Positions 1-6,997 of a stretch of DNA of 55,682 bases are shown here, in pieces. A program made the position numbers and the translations under genes. Under the pieces are notes generated by a model. It was not told where the DNA came from and did no database searches. It saw nothing but the letters and a program-made list of their open reading frames with translations. Each line of letters begins with the position of its first letter. Within the stretch, counting starts at the first letter, position 1. This DNA is from Finegoldia magna_J (GTDB taxonomy: Bacteria; Bacillota; Clostridia; Tissierellales; Peptoniphilaceae), in the NCBI RefSeq assembly GCF_002243175.1, contig NZ_NDYF01000008.1, positions 1 to 55,682 of the forward strand. The letters run 5' to 3'.

Positions 1-40
1 GTAAAACACCGTATCGGTTCGATTCCGATCCTCGGCACCA
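1..40 (+). tRNA. partial tRNA, 3' end only (isoacceptor not determinable)
   Basis: A perfect 5-bp T-stem with a TTCGATT loop (14-30), the 3' acceptor strand (CCTCGGC), discriminator A and an encoded CCA (38-40) are present. The D-arm and anticodon lie off the left edge, so the amino acid cannot be assigned. The acceptor strand implies a 5' end of GCCGAGG. Confidence 0.85.
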
Positions 41-44
41 ATAA

Positions 45-121
<77 letters not shown>

Positions 122-169
122 TACATAAAATATTATGTAAAACCTGAGTAAAAAAATTGAAAAAAAGTG

Positions 170-198
170 TTGACAAAATGCTTATAAAATGCTAAACT
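170..198 (+). promoter_or_regulatory. sigma-A promoter for the main tRNA array
   Basis: A consensus TTGACA at 170-175 is followed by a 17-base spacer and TAAACT at 193-198. It is the best vegetative promoter in the left end and points into the tRNA-Glu to tRNA-Trp array. It also shows that fMet and the preceding tRNA belong to an earlier transcript. No convincing terminator separates them, only a weak 6-bp hairpin at 123-138. Confidence 0.75.
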
Positions 199-253
199 AA
201 ATAAGTAAGTTGTTAACAAATGAATAAATTTTAATAACAAACCTTAGTAATAA

Positions 254-273
254 GGCCCTATGGTCAAGCGGTT
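254..273 (+). pseudogene. truncated 5' copy of tRNA-Glu
   Basis: These 20 bases are identical to the first 20 bases of the intact tRNA-Glu at 429 and stop abruptly in the D-arm. There is no anticodon or 3' half. The copy lies between the array promoter and the real gene and is followed directly by a hairpin-rich stretch. This is a remnant of duplication or of insertion at the tRNA gene. Confidence 0.8.
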
Positions 274-279
274 CTTGAT

Positions 280-383
280 CCTAACCCAAATCACGAAGTG
301 ATTTGTAGGTAGGTCAAATGTCGCGCAATAGAAATCTTCGATTTCGTTATGTAGCGACCAAGACATTTGCAGCGAAGCTGCAA
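280..383 (+). repeat. cluster of three GAA/TTC-loop hairpins
   Basis: Three perfect inverted repeats share a 3-base GAA or TTC loop: AAATCAC/GTGATTT (288-304), GAAATC/GATTTC (331-345) and TTGCAGC/GCTGCAA (367-383). The middle one is nested in a larger palindrome with arms GTCGC/GCGAC (320-324, 354-358) and CAAATGTC/GACATTTG (315-322, 362-369). No coding potential is seen. Together with the promoter and the tRNA-Glu fragment this accounts for the gene-free stretch 122-428. Confidence 0.8.
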
Positions 384-428
384 CCATACAGTAACAACTT
401 AATACAATAAAAAAATCTTGAATAATTA

Positions 429-503
429 GGCCCTATGGTCAAGCGGTTAAGACATCGCCCTTTCACGGCGGTATCCCGGGTTCGAATCCCGGTAGGGTCA
501 CCA
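429..503 (+). tRNA. tRNA-Glu (TTC)
   Basis: 75 bases with encoded CCA. The anticodon TTC lies in the loop CTTTCAC. The acceptor GGCCCTA pairs with TAGGGTC. It is the first intact gene of the array downstream of the promoter at 170-198. Its first 20 bases are duplicated upstream at 254-273. Confidence 0.96.
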
Positions 504-510
504 GATATAT

Positions 511-586
511 GGGCGATTAGCTCAGCTGGGAGAGCATCTGCCTTACAAGCAGGGGGTCACAGGTTCGAGCCCTGTATCGCCCACCA
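511..586 (+). tRNA. tRNA-Val (TAC)
   Basis: 76 bases, complete cloverleaf, anticodon TAC, acceptor GGGCGAT/ATCGCCC, discriminator A and encoded CCA. It sits 7 bases after tRNA-Glu in the same array. Confidence 0.96.
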
Positions 587-624
587 TATATTTTTACAAA
601 ACACAAAAACAAATTCTAACACAA

Positions 625-701
625 GGCCCGGTAGTTCAGTTGGTTAGAATGCCAGCCTGTCACGCTGGAGGTCGACGGTTCAAGTCCGTTCCGGGTCGCC
701 A
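625..701 (+). tRNA. tRNA-Asp (GTC)
   Basis: 77 bases, anticodon GTC in the loop CTGTCAC, acceptor GGCCCGG pairing with CCGGGTC, discriminator G and encoded CCA. Part of the continuous tRNA array. Confidence 0.96.
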
Positions 702-707
702 AGTTAT

Positions 708-783
<76 letters not shown>

Positions 784-807
784 AATCCTTTTTAAACAAA
801 GGATTAC

Positions 808-892
808 GGAGGAGTTCCCGAGTGGCCAAAGGGGACGGACTGTAAATCCGTTACTTTATGTTTCGGTGGTTCAAATCCACCCTCCTCCACCA
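808..892 (+). tRNA. tRNA-Tyr (GTA)
   Basis: 85 bases with the long variable arm typical of bacterial tRNA-Tyr. The anticodon is GTA in the loop CTGTAAA. The acceptor GGAGGAG pairs with CTCCTCC, and CCA is encoded. Confidence 0.95.
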
Positions 893-928
893 ATAAAATT
901 TTACAGAATAATAAAAAATTACCTATAT

Positions 929-1002
929 GCGGGTGTAGCTCAGTGGTAGAGCCCCAGCCTTCCAAGCTGGTTGCGAGGGTTCGATTCCCTTCACCCGCTC
1001 CA
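929..1002 (+). tRNA. tRNA-Gly (TCC)
   Basis: 74 bases, anticodon TCC in the loop CTTCCAA, acceptor GCGGGTG/CACCCGC, encoded CCA. Confidence 0.96.
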
Positions 1003-1007
1003 ATTAA

Positions 1008-1084
<77 letters not shown>

Positions 1085-1091
1085 ATAATAG

Positions 1092-1168
1092 TGGGGTGTC
1101 GCCAAGTTGGTAAGGCACAAGACTTTGACTCTTGCATTCCACAGGTTCGAGTCCTGTCACCCCAGCCA
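1092..1168 (+). tRNA. tRNA-Gln (TTG)
   Basis: 77 bases, anticodon TTG, acceptor TGGGGTG/CACCCCA, discriminator G and encoded CCA. Confidence 0.95.
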
Positions 1169-1172
1169 ATAC

Positions 1173-1248
1173 GGTTCATTAGCTCAGATGGTAGAGCACC
1201 TGACTTTTAATCAGGGTGTCCCGGGTTCGAGTCCCGGATGAGCCACCA
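1173..1248 (+). tRNA. tRNA-Lys (TTT)
   Basis: 76 bases, anticodon TTT in the loop CTTTTAA, acceptor GGTTCAT/ATGAGCC with one G-T pair, encoded CCA. Confidence 0.95.
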
Positions 1249-1253
1249 AATGT

Positions 1254-1342
1254 GGAGAGGTATCGAAGTGGTCATAACGAGGCGGTCTTGAAAACCGTTT
1301 GGGGGCAACCCCGCGTGGGTTCGAATCCCACCCTCTCCGCCA
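1254..1342 (+). tRNA. tRNA-Ser (TGA)
   Basis: 89 bases with a long class II variable arm. The anticodon is TGA. The acceptor GGAGAGG pairs with CCTCTCC, the discriminator is G, and CCA is encoded. Confidence 0.95.
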
Positions 1343-1361
1343 TTTTAAATTACTTTATTTA

Positions 1362-1452
1362 GGAGAAATACTCAAGTGGCTGAAGAGGCTCCCCTGCTAA
1401 GGGAGTAGATCCTTAACGGGATGCGAGGGTTCAAATCCCTCTTTCTCCGCCA
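1362..1452 (+). tRNA. tRNA-Ser (GCT)
   Basis: 91 bases, class II long variable arm, anticodon GCT, acceptor GGAGAAA/TTTCTCC, discriminator G and encoded CCA. Confidence 0.95.
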
Positions 1453-1472
1453 AGAATATATGATTTATTCTT

Positions 1473-1549
1473 GGGCCTTTAGCTCAGTTGGTTAGAGCGC
1501 CCGGCTCATAACCGGTAGGTCCCGGGTTCGAGTCCCTGAAGGCCCACCA
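1473..1549 (+). tRNA. tRNA with CAT anticodon (Ile2 or elongator Met)
   Basis: 77 bases, anticodon CAT, acceptor GGGCCTT/AAGGCCC, encoded CCA. The 5' half closely follows the layout of Firmicute tRNA-Ile2, in which C34 is changed to lysidine so that AUA is read, but an elongator methionine tRNA cannot be excluded by eye. Two stem mismatches are seen, 27:43 (C-T) and 50:64 (C-T), which is unusual in this otherwise well-paired array. Confidence 0.85.
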
Positions 1550-1618
1550 AATTATTTCTTGATTTATTCAAGAAATATTTTTTTATAATGTTGAAATCAT
1601 TTCCTAAATAAAGTACGT

Positions 1619-1694
1619 GCCCAGATAGCTCAGTCGGTAGAGCAAAGGACTGAAAATCCTTGTGTCGCTGGTTCGATTCCGGCTCTGGGCACCA
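1619..1694 (+). tRNA. tRNA-Phe (GAA)
   Basis: 76 bases, anticodon GAA in the loop CTGAAAA, acceptor GCCCAGA/TCTGGGC, encoded CCA. It directly abuts tRNA-Trp. Confidence 0.96.
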
Positions 1695-1769
1695 AGGGGA
1701 TTAGTTCAGTGGTAGAACGTCGGTCTCCAAAACCGGATGTCAGGGGTTCAAGTCCTCTATCCCCTGCCA
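1695..1769 (+). tRNA. tRNA-Trp (CCA)
   Basis: 75 bases, anticodon CCA in the loop CTCCAAA, acceptor AGGGGAT/ATCCCCT, discriminator G and encoded CCA. Last gene of the main array, starting on the base after tRNA-Phe. Confidence 0.96.
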
Positions 1770-1775
1770 CGACTT

Positions 1776-1823
1776 AACGGCTTGGTTCTATGTGTTATTA
1801 GACATTGAATCAAGCCGTTTTTA
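1776..1823 (+). terminator. terminator of the tRNA array
   Basis: A long imperfect hairpin with arms AACGGCTTGGTTC (1777-1789) and GAATCAAGCCGTT (1807-1819) is followed by a T-run. It lies directly after tRNA-Trp. Confidence 0.8.
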
Positions 1824-1852
1824 TGTTTTATATATTTAATCTACGATTATAA

Positions 1853-1876
1853 AACGTAACAATTAACGTAACAATT
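1853..1876 (+). repeat. perfect 12-bp tandem repeat
   Basis: The unit AACGTAACAATT occurs twice head to tail (1853-1864 and 1865-1876) between the array terminator and tRNA-Arg(CCG). No known protein site was recognised. Nothing else is seen in 1824-1985 except scattered TATAAT-like sequences (1914, 1951), one of which probably serves the next tRNA. Confidence 0.7.
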
Positions 1877-1985
1877 TTTTATGAGATTATATATTTTCAG
1901 TGTAAGTAAAATTTATAATACGTAAATTATGTATTGTTTTATAAAAAAACTATAATTTAAAATATAGTCATAAATGATAGGGTAT

Positions 1986-2061
1986 AGAGATTTAGTTTAA
2001 TTGGTAAAATGTCAGACTCCGAATCTGAAGGATGAAGGTTCGATTCCTTCAATCTCTGCCA
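1986..2061 (+). tRNA. tRNA-Arg (CCG), isolated
   Basis: 76 bases, anticodon CCG in the loop CTCCGAA, acceptor AGAGATT/AATCTCT, discriminator G and encoded CCA. The D-stem is AT-rich but pairs. It decodes the rare codon CGG and sits outside the main array with its own terminator, so it is probably a separate transcription unit. Confidence 0.9.
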
Positions 2062-2068
2062 AATTAAG

Positions 2069-2097
2069 AAACTGCTCCGAAAAAGAAGCAGTTTTTT
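2069..2097 (+). terminator. terminator of tRNA-Arg(CCG)
   Basis: The hairpin AAACTGCT/AGCAGTTT is followed by TTTTTT and lies 7 bases after the tRNA. It may weakly serve the convergent prepilin gene too, but the T-run on that strand is poor. Confidence 0.85.
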
Positions 2098-2130
2098 AAT
2101 GTAATACATAGTAGAATTCCAAATATCTTA

Positions 2131-2493
2131 TTAATCAGCTTTTTTAGTGGTAGTTATTTCTTCAGGTTCAATTTTTCCATTAGTTATCTTATAAGATTGA
2201 CCTTTCAACTTTTCATTTTCACTTGCTGGAACTTTTGGGACACTTTTAATGTAGTCAGGGACTAATTTTTCTAATCCATCCGGTAATTTACCGCTATTAT
2301 CTTGTTTATAGCTTTCCAAAGCTGTTTCTAATACTCTTACGTTTGCATTGTGGGCAGTTATAGCTGCTTTTTCTTTTTGTCCTTTGTAGACAGGAATAGC
2401 TATTGCTATAAGGATAGCTAGTATGGCAAGTACGACTAATAATTCAAGTAATGTAAATCCTTTTTTCTTCTTTTTTAAAGTTTGTAGTTTCAT
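2131..2493 (-). CDS. type IV prepilin-like protein (pseudopilin)
   Basis: 120 aa. A short basic leader ends in KKGFTLLELL: Gly12 precedes the prepilin peptidase cut, Phe is +1 and Glu is +5 of the mature protein. A hydrophobic helix of about 20 residues follows, then a soluble C-terminal region rich in Lys and Glu. This is the class III signal shared by type IV pilins and ComGC/GspG-type pseudopilins, which assemble into filaments at the membrane after processing by PilD/ComC. The RBS (GGAGG) is good. No ATPase, PilC-like or peptidase gene is nearby, so it stands alone here. The exact subfamily cannot be settled by eye. Confidence 0.85.
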   Translation of the reverse strand: MKLQTLKKKKKGFTLLELLVVLAILAILIAIAIPVYKGQKEKAAITAHNANVRVLETALESYKQDNSGKLPDGLEKLVPDYIKSVPKVPASENEKLKGQSYKITNGKIEPEEITTTKKAD

Positions 2494-2529
2494 GATTTCC
2501 TCCAGTTATTTATTATTCTACTTACTTTT

Positions 2530-2557
2530 ATTATAATCAAAATCAAGGATTATTCAA
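2530..2557 (-). promoter_or_regulatory. promoter of the prepilin gene
   Basis: On the minus strand TTGAAT (2557-2552), a 16-base spacer and a perfect TATAAT (2535-2530) lie about 40 bases upstream of the prepilin start. Confidence 0.6.
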
Positions 2558-2582
2558 TACAAATAATTAAATATTTTTAAAT

Positions 2583-3188
2583 CTATTCAAAAATCAATTT
2601 TTTAGCCAAATTCCTATAAAATACAATTAGTGGGCCGGATAAAAATCCTAAAAATATAGTACCTATTCCGATTTGTTCTCCAAATAATAGACCAACTACT
2701 ATGCATATTATGTCTAATACGATCCTTGTGTATTTATATGATAAATCTTTTTTTACAACATTGTCTACAACATAGGGCATAGCGTCATAAGCACTGGCAC
2801 CCAGGTCAGCTTCCAAGTAAATTCCAACTCCTATACTCATAATATTTATTCCAATAATCAATAGAATAAAGTTAATCGAAAATTTGTCCGTATCCATAAA
2901 TTTTAGTAGCATGTACGAAAAATCAGCGCTGTAACCTACAGTCGCCATATTTATGACAGTTCCGAGACCGATTGATTTTCTGTGGCCTAAAAATACAATA
3001 ACAATTAATATGAAATTGGTTACGGTAATTACAGTTCCAAAATCTTTATTCAAAAAATCAGAAAATCCACTATTCATAAAACTAAGAGGATCTACACCTA
3101 ATTTTGATAGTCTGAGTATTCCAATAATAAATCCAATTATTAAGTTCCCTAATATTGCAAATAATATTTGTTTTGTCCTTTTATTCAT
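2583..3188 (-). CDS. YczE/YitT-like integral membrane protein
   Basis: 201 aa, about five hydrophobic helices with small loops and no signal peptide. The opening Gly-Ile-(x)-Leu, the segment with LGVDPLSF and the later DLGASAYDAMPY motif match the uncharacterised YczE family of Firmicute membrane proteins, whose molecular function is unknown. The start overlaps the upstream gene's stop by 8 bases and has a GGAG site inside that gene, so the two are probably translationally coupled. The family call rests on motif recall. Confidence 0.75.
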   Translation of the reverse strand: MNKRTKQILFAILGNLIIGFIIGILRLSKLGVDPLSFMNSGFSDFLNKDFGTVITVTNFILIVIVFLGHRKSIGLGTVINMATVGYSADFSYMLLKFMDTDKFSINFILLIIGINIMSIGVGIYLEADLGASAYDAMPYVVDNVVKKDLSYKYTRIVLDIICIVVGLLFGEQIGIGTIFLGFLSGPLIVFYRNLAKKLIFE

Positions 3189-4026
3189 TAAAAATCTCCG
3201 TAAGTGTGTATTTTACTAATTCTTTAATATTATCATAAATAAATTCATCATTTTTGATTAAAGGGTAGTAATTGTTTATTAAATTATAATTGTTTTCCAT
3301 ATTTGTCATTGCGCATTCAACAAAATCATCTTCAATGTATCCTTTGTGCAAACTCAAACTTAAAACCATAAACATTCCATGTGATTTGATTTGAGTTGAT
3401 TCATACATTGCATCTATTTCCATATTATTATCTGTGATCAAACTAATTTCTAAGTTATTTTTTATTTTCTTAATATCATATAGCAAATATCTAACAAAAT
3501 TTGAGTACAGATAAAATGGATCACAATTTTCTTCAAAGAATTTCTTCATATAATTGTACAGTTTTATGTTAAAATTCATGGATGTTTTGGCAAATTCTAT
3601 TAATTCACCTGAGATACGATTCGATTTTGAGAACTTTTTGTATAATTTCACAGATTTTGATTTATCATCTATATTAATATCGAATAATTTTGATGACAAA
3701 TCTTTTGCTTTAAGGGAAGTAAATGAGTTATTGTAGTAATTTCTAATTAATTTTTGCAAGTAAATGCAATTATTAATGACATCAAATTCTGTGTATTTTA
3801 TTATTTTGGTATTGATAAATTTTACGTCAAATTCACTAAAGCAAATAATTTGTTTGTTTAGTATGATTTTATAAGCTGATTTTATAATTTTTTCCTCAGT
3901 TTCATTGTTTTTTGAGTAAAAATTATAGTACCTATCATTTGTGAATATATTTATAAGATAGATGTGGTTTTTGTGAGGATCGATTCCTGTTGTTTCTATA
4001 TTTATAATAGCCTGATTTTCATTCAT
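3181..4026 (-). CDS. RNase H-like fold exonuclease homologue (YprB-like), probably altered active site
   Basis: 281 aa. The N-terminus reads NIETTGIDP, corresponding to the DIETTGLDP exonuclease motif I of the YprB/DEDD group. FSEFDVKF (around Asp67) resembles motif II and EFDVINN (around Asp82) motif III. The expected first aspartate is Asn9 while Glu11 is kept, so metal binding may be weakened or lost. The C-terminal 150 residues are not recognised. The RBS is weak (GGTG). It heads a two-gene unit with the YczE-like gene and diverges from nifS. It could be a non-catalytic nucleic-acid-binding relative. Confidence 0.6.
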   Translation of the reverse strand: MNENQAIINIETTGIDPHKNHIYLINIFTNDRYYNFYSKNNETEEKIIKSAYKIILNKQIICFSEFDVKFINTKIIKYTEFDVINNCIYLQKLIRNYYNNSFTSLKAKDLSSKLFDINIDDKSKSVKLYKKFSKSNRISGELIEFAKTSMNFNIKLYNYMKKFFEENCDPFYLYSNFVRYLLYDIKKIKNNLEISLITDNNMEIDAMYESTQIKSHGMFMVLSLSLHKGYIEDDFVECAMTNMENNYNLINNYYPLIKNDEFIYDNIKELVKYTLTEIFNE

Positions 4027-4055
4027 TTTATCACCATTTCCATTATACTATTATT

Positions 4056-4083
4056 TTGGTAAATTTTCTCTACATGTTATAAT
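4056..4083 (+). promoter_or_regulatory. promoter of the nifS-thiI unit
   Basis: TTGGTA (4056-4061), a 16-base spacer and TATAAT (4078-4083) lie 35 bases before the nifS start in the divergent intergenic region. Confidence 0.6.
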
Positions 4084-4118
4084 ATTAGTATGATTTTAAA
4101 TAGAAATGAAGGGATATA

Positions 4119-5246
4119 ATGATATATTTAGACAATGCTGCTACTACAAAAGTTTCGGAAAATGCAGTAAAAGAAATGGTTAATGCAATGACTGTTGATT
4201 TTGGTAATCCTTCTAGTTTGTACGATTTTGGAATGAGAGCTGAAAAACTTGTTACTGATTCCAGAAATACAATTGCAAACTTATTAAATGTAAGATCAGA
4301 AAATGTGTTCTTTACATCTTGCGGAACTGAAGGTAATAATATTTCAATCAATGGAAGTGTTACAAATGATAAAAAAGAAGAATTTATAACTACAAATATC
4401 GAACATTCTTCTGTGTTTAAGACTTATAATAAATTGAAGGAAAATAGGACTGTTCATTTTGTAAATGTAAGTGATGATTTTAAAGTCGAAGATATAATTG
4501 ATTTGATAAATGAAAAAACACGTTTAGTTTCAGTTATGCATGTTAATAATGAAACTGGTAGAATTCTTCCAATAACAGAATTGGGCAAGAGAATTAAAGA
4601 GAAAAATCCTAATACTTTGTTTCATGTAGATGGAATTCAAGGTTTTGGCAAAATTAAATTGGATATTAATGAAGCGAAGATTGATTTCTACACAATTAGT
4701 GGCCACAAGATTCACGCTCCAAAAGGAATTGGTGCAATTTTCATCAGAAATCCTGAAAGAGTTAAGCCTCTTATAATAGGTGGATCACAAGAATCCGGAA
4801 TTTCTCCGGGAACTGAAAATGTAGCGGGAATTGTGGCATTGAAATGCGCGAGTGAAGAAGTTTTTTCAAAAATTGATGAGACTTACGACAGATTATACAA
4901 GATGAAGTCATATTTGATGGATGAGTTATCAAAAATTGATGGTGTTTATTTTAATTCCAAACTGGAAGGATATAGTCCTTACATTACGAATGTGTGCTTT
5001 AATTACATTAAGAGTGAAGTATTGCTACATTATTTGGAACAAGATGGAATTTATATTTCTACTGGGAGTGCATGTAATGGTTCCAAAAAATCAAGAATTA
5101 TCCAAAGTATTAACACACCTGATGAGTTTTCAGATGGATGTATAAGAATTTCATTTACTGATGATACGCCTGAGGATGTACTGGATATATTTGTTGAGAA
5201 ATTAAAGCTTAGATTAGAAGATATTAGAGATATTATGAGGAGATAA
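4119..5246 (+). CDS. cysteine desulfurase (NifS/IscS class)
   Basis: 375 aa, usual family length. This PLP enzyme removes sulfur from cysteine as a protein-bound persulfide and releases alanine. The PLP lysine is Lys197 in ISGHKIHAPKG. The sulfur-accepting Cys319 lies in the loop STGSACNG. The N-terminal YLDNAATT motif is typical. AGGG precedes ATG 4119. The next gene, thiI, starts on the base after the stop. This pairing is known from Bacillus NifZ-ThiI, where a dedicated desulfurase feeds a ThiI lacking a rhodanese domain. The likely role is 4-thiouridine formation in tRNA, perhaps also thiamine thiazole sulfur. Confidence 0.93.
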   Translation: MIYLDNAATTKVSENAVKEMVNAMTVDFGNPSSLYDFGMRAEKLVTDSRNTIANLLNVRSENVFFTSCGTEGNNISINGSVTNDKKEEFITTNIEHSSVFKTYNKLKENRTVHFVNVSDDFKVEDIIDLINEKTRLVSVMHVNNETGRILPITELGKRIKEKNPNTLFHVDGIQGFGKIKLDINEAKIDFYTISGHKIHAPKGIGAIFIRNPERVKPLIIGGSQESGISPGTENVAGIVALKCASEEVFSKIDETYDRLYKMKSYLMDELSKIDGVYFNSKLEGYSPYITNVCFNYIKSEVLLHYLEQDGIYISTGSACNGSKKSRIIQSINTPDEFSDGCIRISFTDDTPEDVLDIFVEKLKLRLEDIRDIMRR

Positions 5247-6422
5247 ATGTTAGATTGGTATATATCGGTTAGTTTTGGAGAACTAACATTAAAAGGAAAG
5301 AATAGACACACTTTCGAAAAACGTGCAATAAGCAAGATTTTGGATGCGATTTCTGATTATAAAATAGAAGAATACTATCAAGAACAAGGTAAGTTGTACA
5401 TCAAGGCTGATGTCAATGATTTTGATGAAATGATAGACAAAATTAAAAAAGTTTTTGGAATTGTGTACATTAGTCCTTGCATAAAATGTGAAAAAACGGT
5501 TGAAAGTATGAAAGACGGGGTATTAAAGATAATAGAAGGTAAAATTATCGAAGACAAACTTCAAACTTTCAAAGTTGATGTTCATAGAGTTGACAAGAAA
5601 TTTGAACCAAAATCGCCAGAATTAAATCCGCTTTTAGGTGGTACTATATTAAAAAAATACGGCAATTATGTTAAGGTTGACATCAAAAATCCTGACTTTT
5701 TTGTTTATGTAGACATTAAGGATAATTGTTATGTTTACACTGATAGAATCAAAGGATGGGGAGGTCTTCCTATTGGAAGTTCTGGAAGAGGTTTGTTGTT
5801 ATTATCAGGTGGTATAGATAGTCCTGTTGCTGCTTTTCTGATGGCTAAAAGAGGAGTTCGTGTGGATTGTTTGCACTTCCACAGCTACCCATTCACAAGT
5901 CAAAGAGGGTTTGAAAAAGTTAAGCAACTAGCAGAAGAAGTTTCTTATTATACTGGTAATATTAACTTTTATTCTGTGAACTTGCTTCCAGTGTACAAAG
6001 CTATCACGAAAAACTGCAAGGAAAGAATGATGACTATCATTTCTAGAAGATTTATGATGAGAATTGCAGAAAGAATTGCAAATGAAAACAAAATTGACGC
6101 TTTGATTACAGGAGAAAGCTTGGGTCAAGTTGCAAGTCAAACTATTCAAGGAGTTTCAGTTATCAACGAAGTTACAAGTCTTCCTATTTTAAGACCTTTG
6201 ATTGCAAGTGATAAAACAGAAATCATAGAAATAGCAAGAGAAATAGGAACTTACGAAACATCAATTTTGCCTTTTGAAGATTGTTGCACGGTGTTTACAC
6301 CGAAAAGACCAGTCACTAAACCAAGAATTTACGATGTCAAAAGAGAAGAAGAAAACTTAGATATTGAAGCCTTGGTTCAAGAATGTATAGATAATATGGA
6401 ATTAATTAAGATTAGACAATAG
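5247..6422 (+). CDS. thiI: tRNA 4-thiouridine synthase ThiI (no rhodanese domain)
   Basis: 391 aa. An N-terminal ferredoxin-like/THUMP region (about 1-165) is followed by a PP-loop ATP pyrophosphatase with SGGIDS at 187-192 and a C-terminal FEDCCTVFTPKRP motif. ThiI adenylates U8 of tRNA and transfers sulfur to it. The length fits the short form without the C-terminal rhodanese domain of E. coli ThiI, so sulfur is expected to come directly from the desulfurase just upstream. Translation begins right after the nifS stop, with AGGAGA inside nifS. lemA follows 8 bases later. Confidence 0.95.
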   Translation: MLDWYISVSFGELTLKGKNRHTFEKRAISKILDAISDYKIEEYYQEQGKLYIKADVNDFDEMIDKIKKVFGIVYISPCIKCEKTVESMKDGVLKIIEGKIIEDKLQTFKVDVHRVDKKFEPKSPELNPLLGGTILKKYGNYVKVDIKNPDFFVYVDIKDNCYVYTDRIKGWGGLPIGSSGRGLLLLSGGIDSPVAAFLMAKRGVRVDCLHFHSYPFTSQRGFEKVKQLAEEVSYYTGNINFYSVNLLPVYKAITKNCKERMMTIISRRFMMRIAERIANENKIDALITGESLGQVASQTIQGVSVINEVTSLPILRPLIASDKTEIIEIAREIGTYETSILPFEDCCTVFTPKRPVTKPRIYDVKREEENLDIEALVQECIDNMELIKIRQ

Positions 6423-6430
6423 GAGGAAGT

Positions 6431-6985
6431 ATGAAAAAAGCAGGAGTTATTATAGGGATTATTGTTGTGTTAGCATTATTATTAGTGCCACAATACAACG
6501 GTTTGGTTCAATCAAAGGAAGATGTGAACGAAGCATATGCACAAGTTCAAAACGTTGTTCAAAGAAGGGCGGATTTAATTCCAAACTTGGTTAACACAGC
6601 AAAAGGATTTGCAAAGCACGAAGAAGATGTATTCATCAAAGTTTCTGAAGCTAGAAGCGGTGTTAAGAATGCTAAGGATCCAGAGGAATTAGCAAAAGCA
6701 AATGATGAATTGACAAAAGCATTAAATGGTATGAATGTTGTTGTAGAAAGATATCCTGAATTAAAATCAGATGCACACTTTACACAACTTATGGATGAAT
6801 TAGCAGGTTCAGAAAACAGAATCGCTACAGAAAGAAAGAATTACAATACAGTTGTAAAATCATATAATCAAAAAGTTAAGAGATTCCCAACAGTAATATT
6901 TGCTAGATTAATGGGATTCAGCTCTGAAAAATACTTTGAAGCAGATGCTTCAGCACAAAAAGCACCACAAGTTAACTTTGAATAG
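6431..6985 (+). CDS. lemA: LemA family protein
   Basis: 184 aa. One N-terminal membrane helix (about 4-22) is followed by a helical domain with the family pattern YNGLV...V..A.AQV.NV.QRRADLIPNLVNT and a C-terminal ARLMGF motif. LemA proteins are membrane-anchored four-helix bundles with an N-terminus-out topology; their biochemical role is unclear. A strong AGGAGG lies 5 bases before ATG. The adjacent TPM-domain gene is its very common partner, suggesting a joint cell-envelope function. Confidence 0.93.
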   Translation: MKKAGVIIGIIVVLALLLVPQYNGLVQSKEDVNEAYAQVQNVVQRRADLIPNLVNTAKGFAKHEEDVFIKVSEARSGVKNAKDPEELAKANDELTKALNGMNVVVERYPELKSDAHFTQLMDELAGSENRIATERKNYNTVVKSYNQKVKRFPTVIFARLMGFSSEKYFEADASAQKAPQVNFE

Positions 6986-6997
6986 GACAAATAAATA

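Noticed and set aside
280..383. CRISPR-like array in the hairpin cluster
   Set aside because: The three hairpins differ in sequence and there are no equal spacers or cas genes.
435..647. 70-codon frame over tRNA-Glu, tRNA-Val and tRNA-Asp
   Set aside because: It lies over three intact tRNA genes and has no RBS; a coincidence of open frame.
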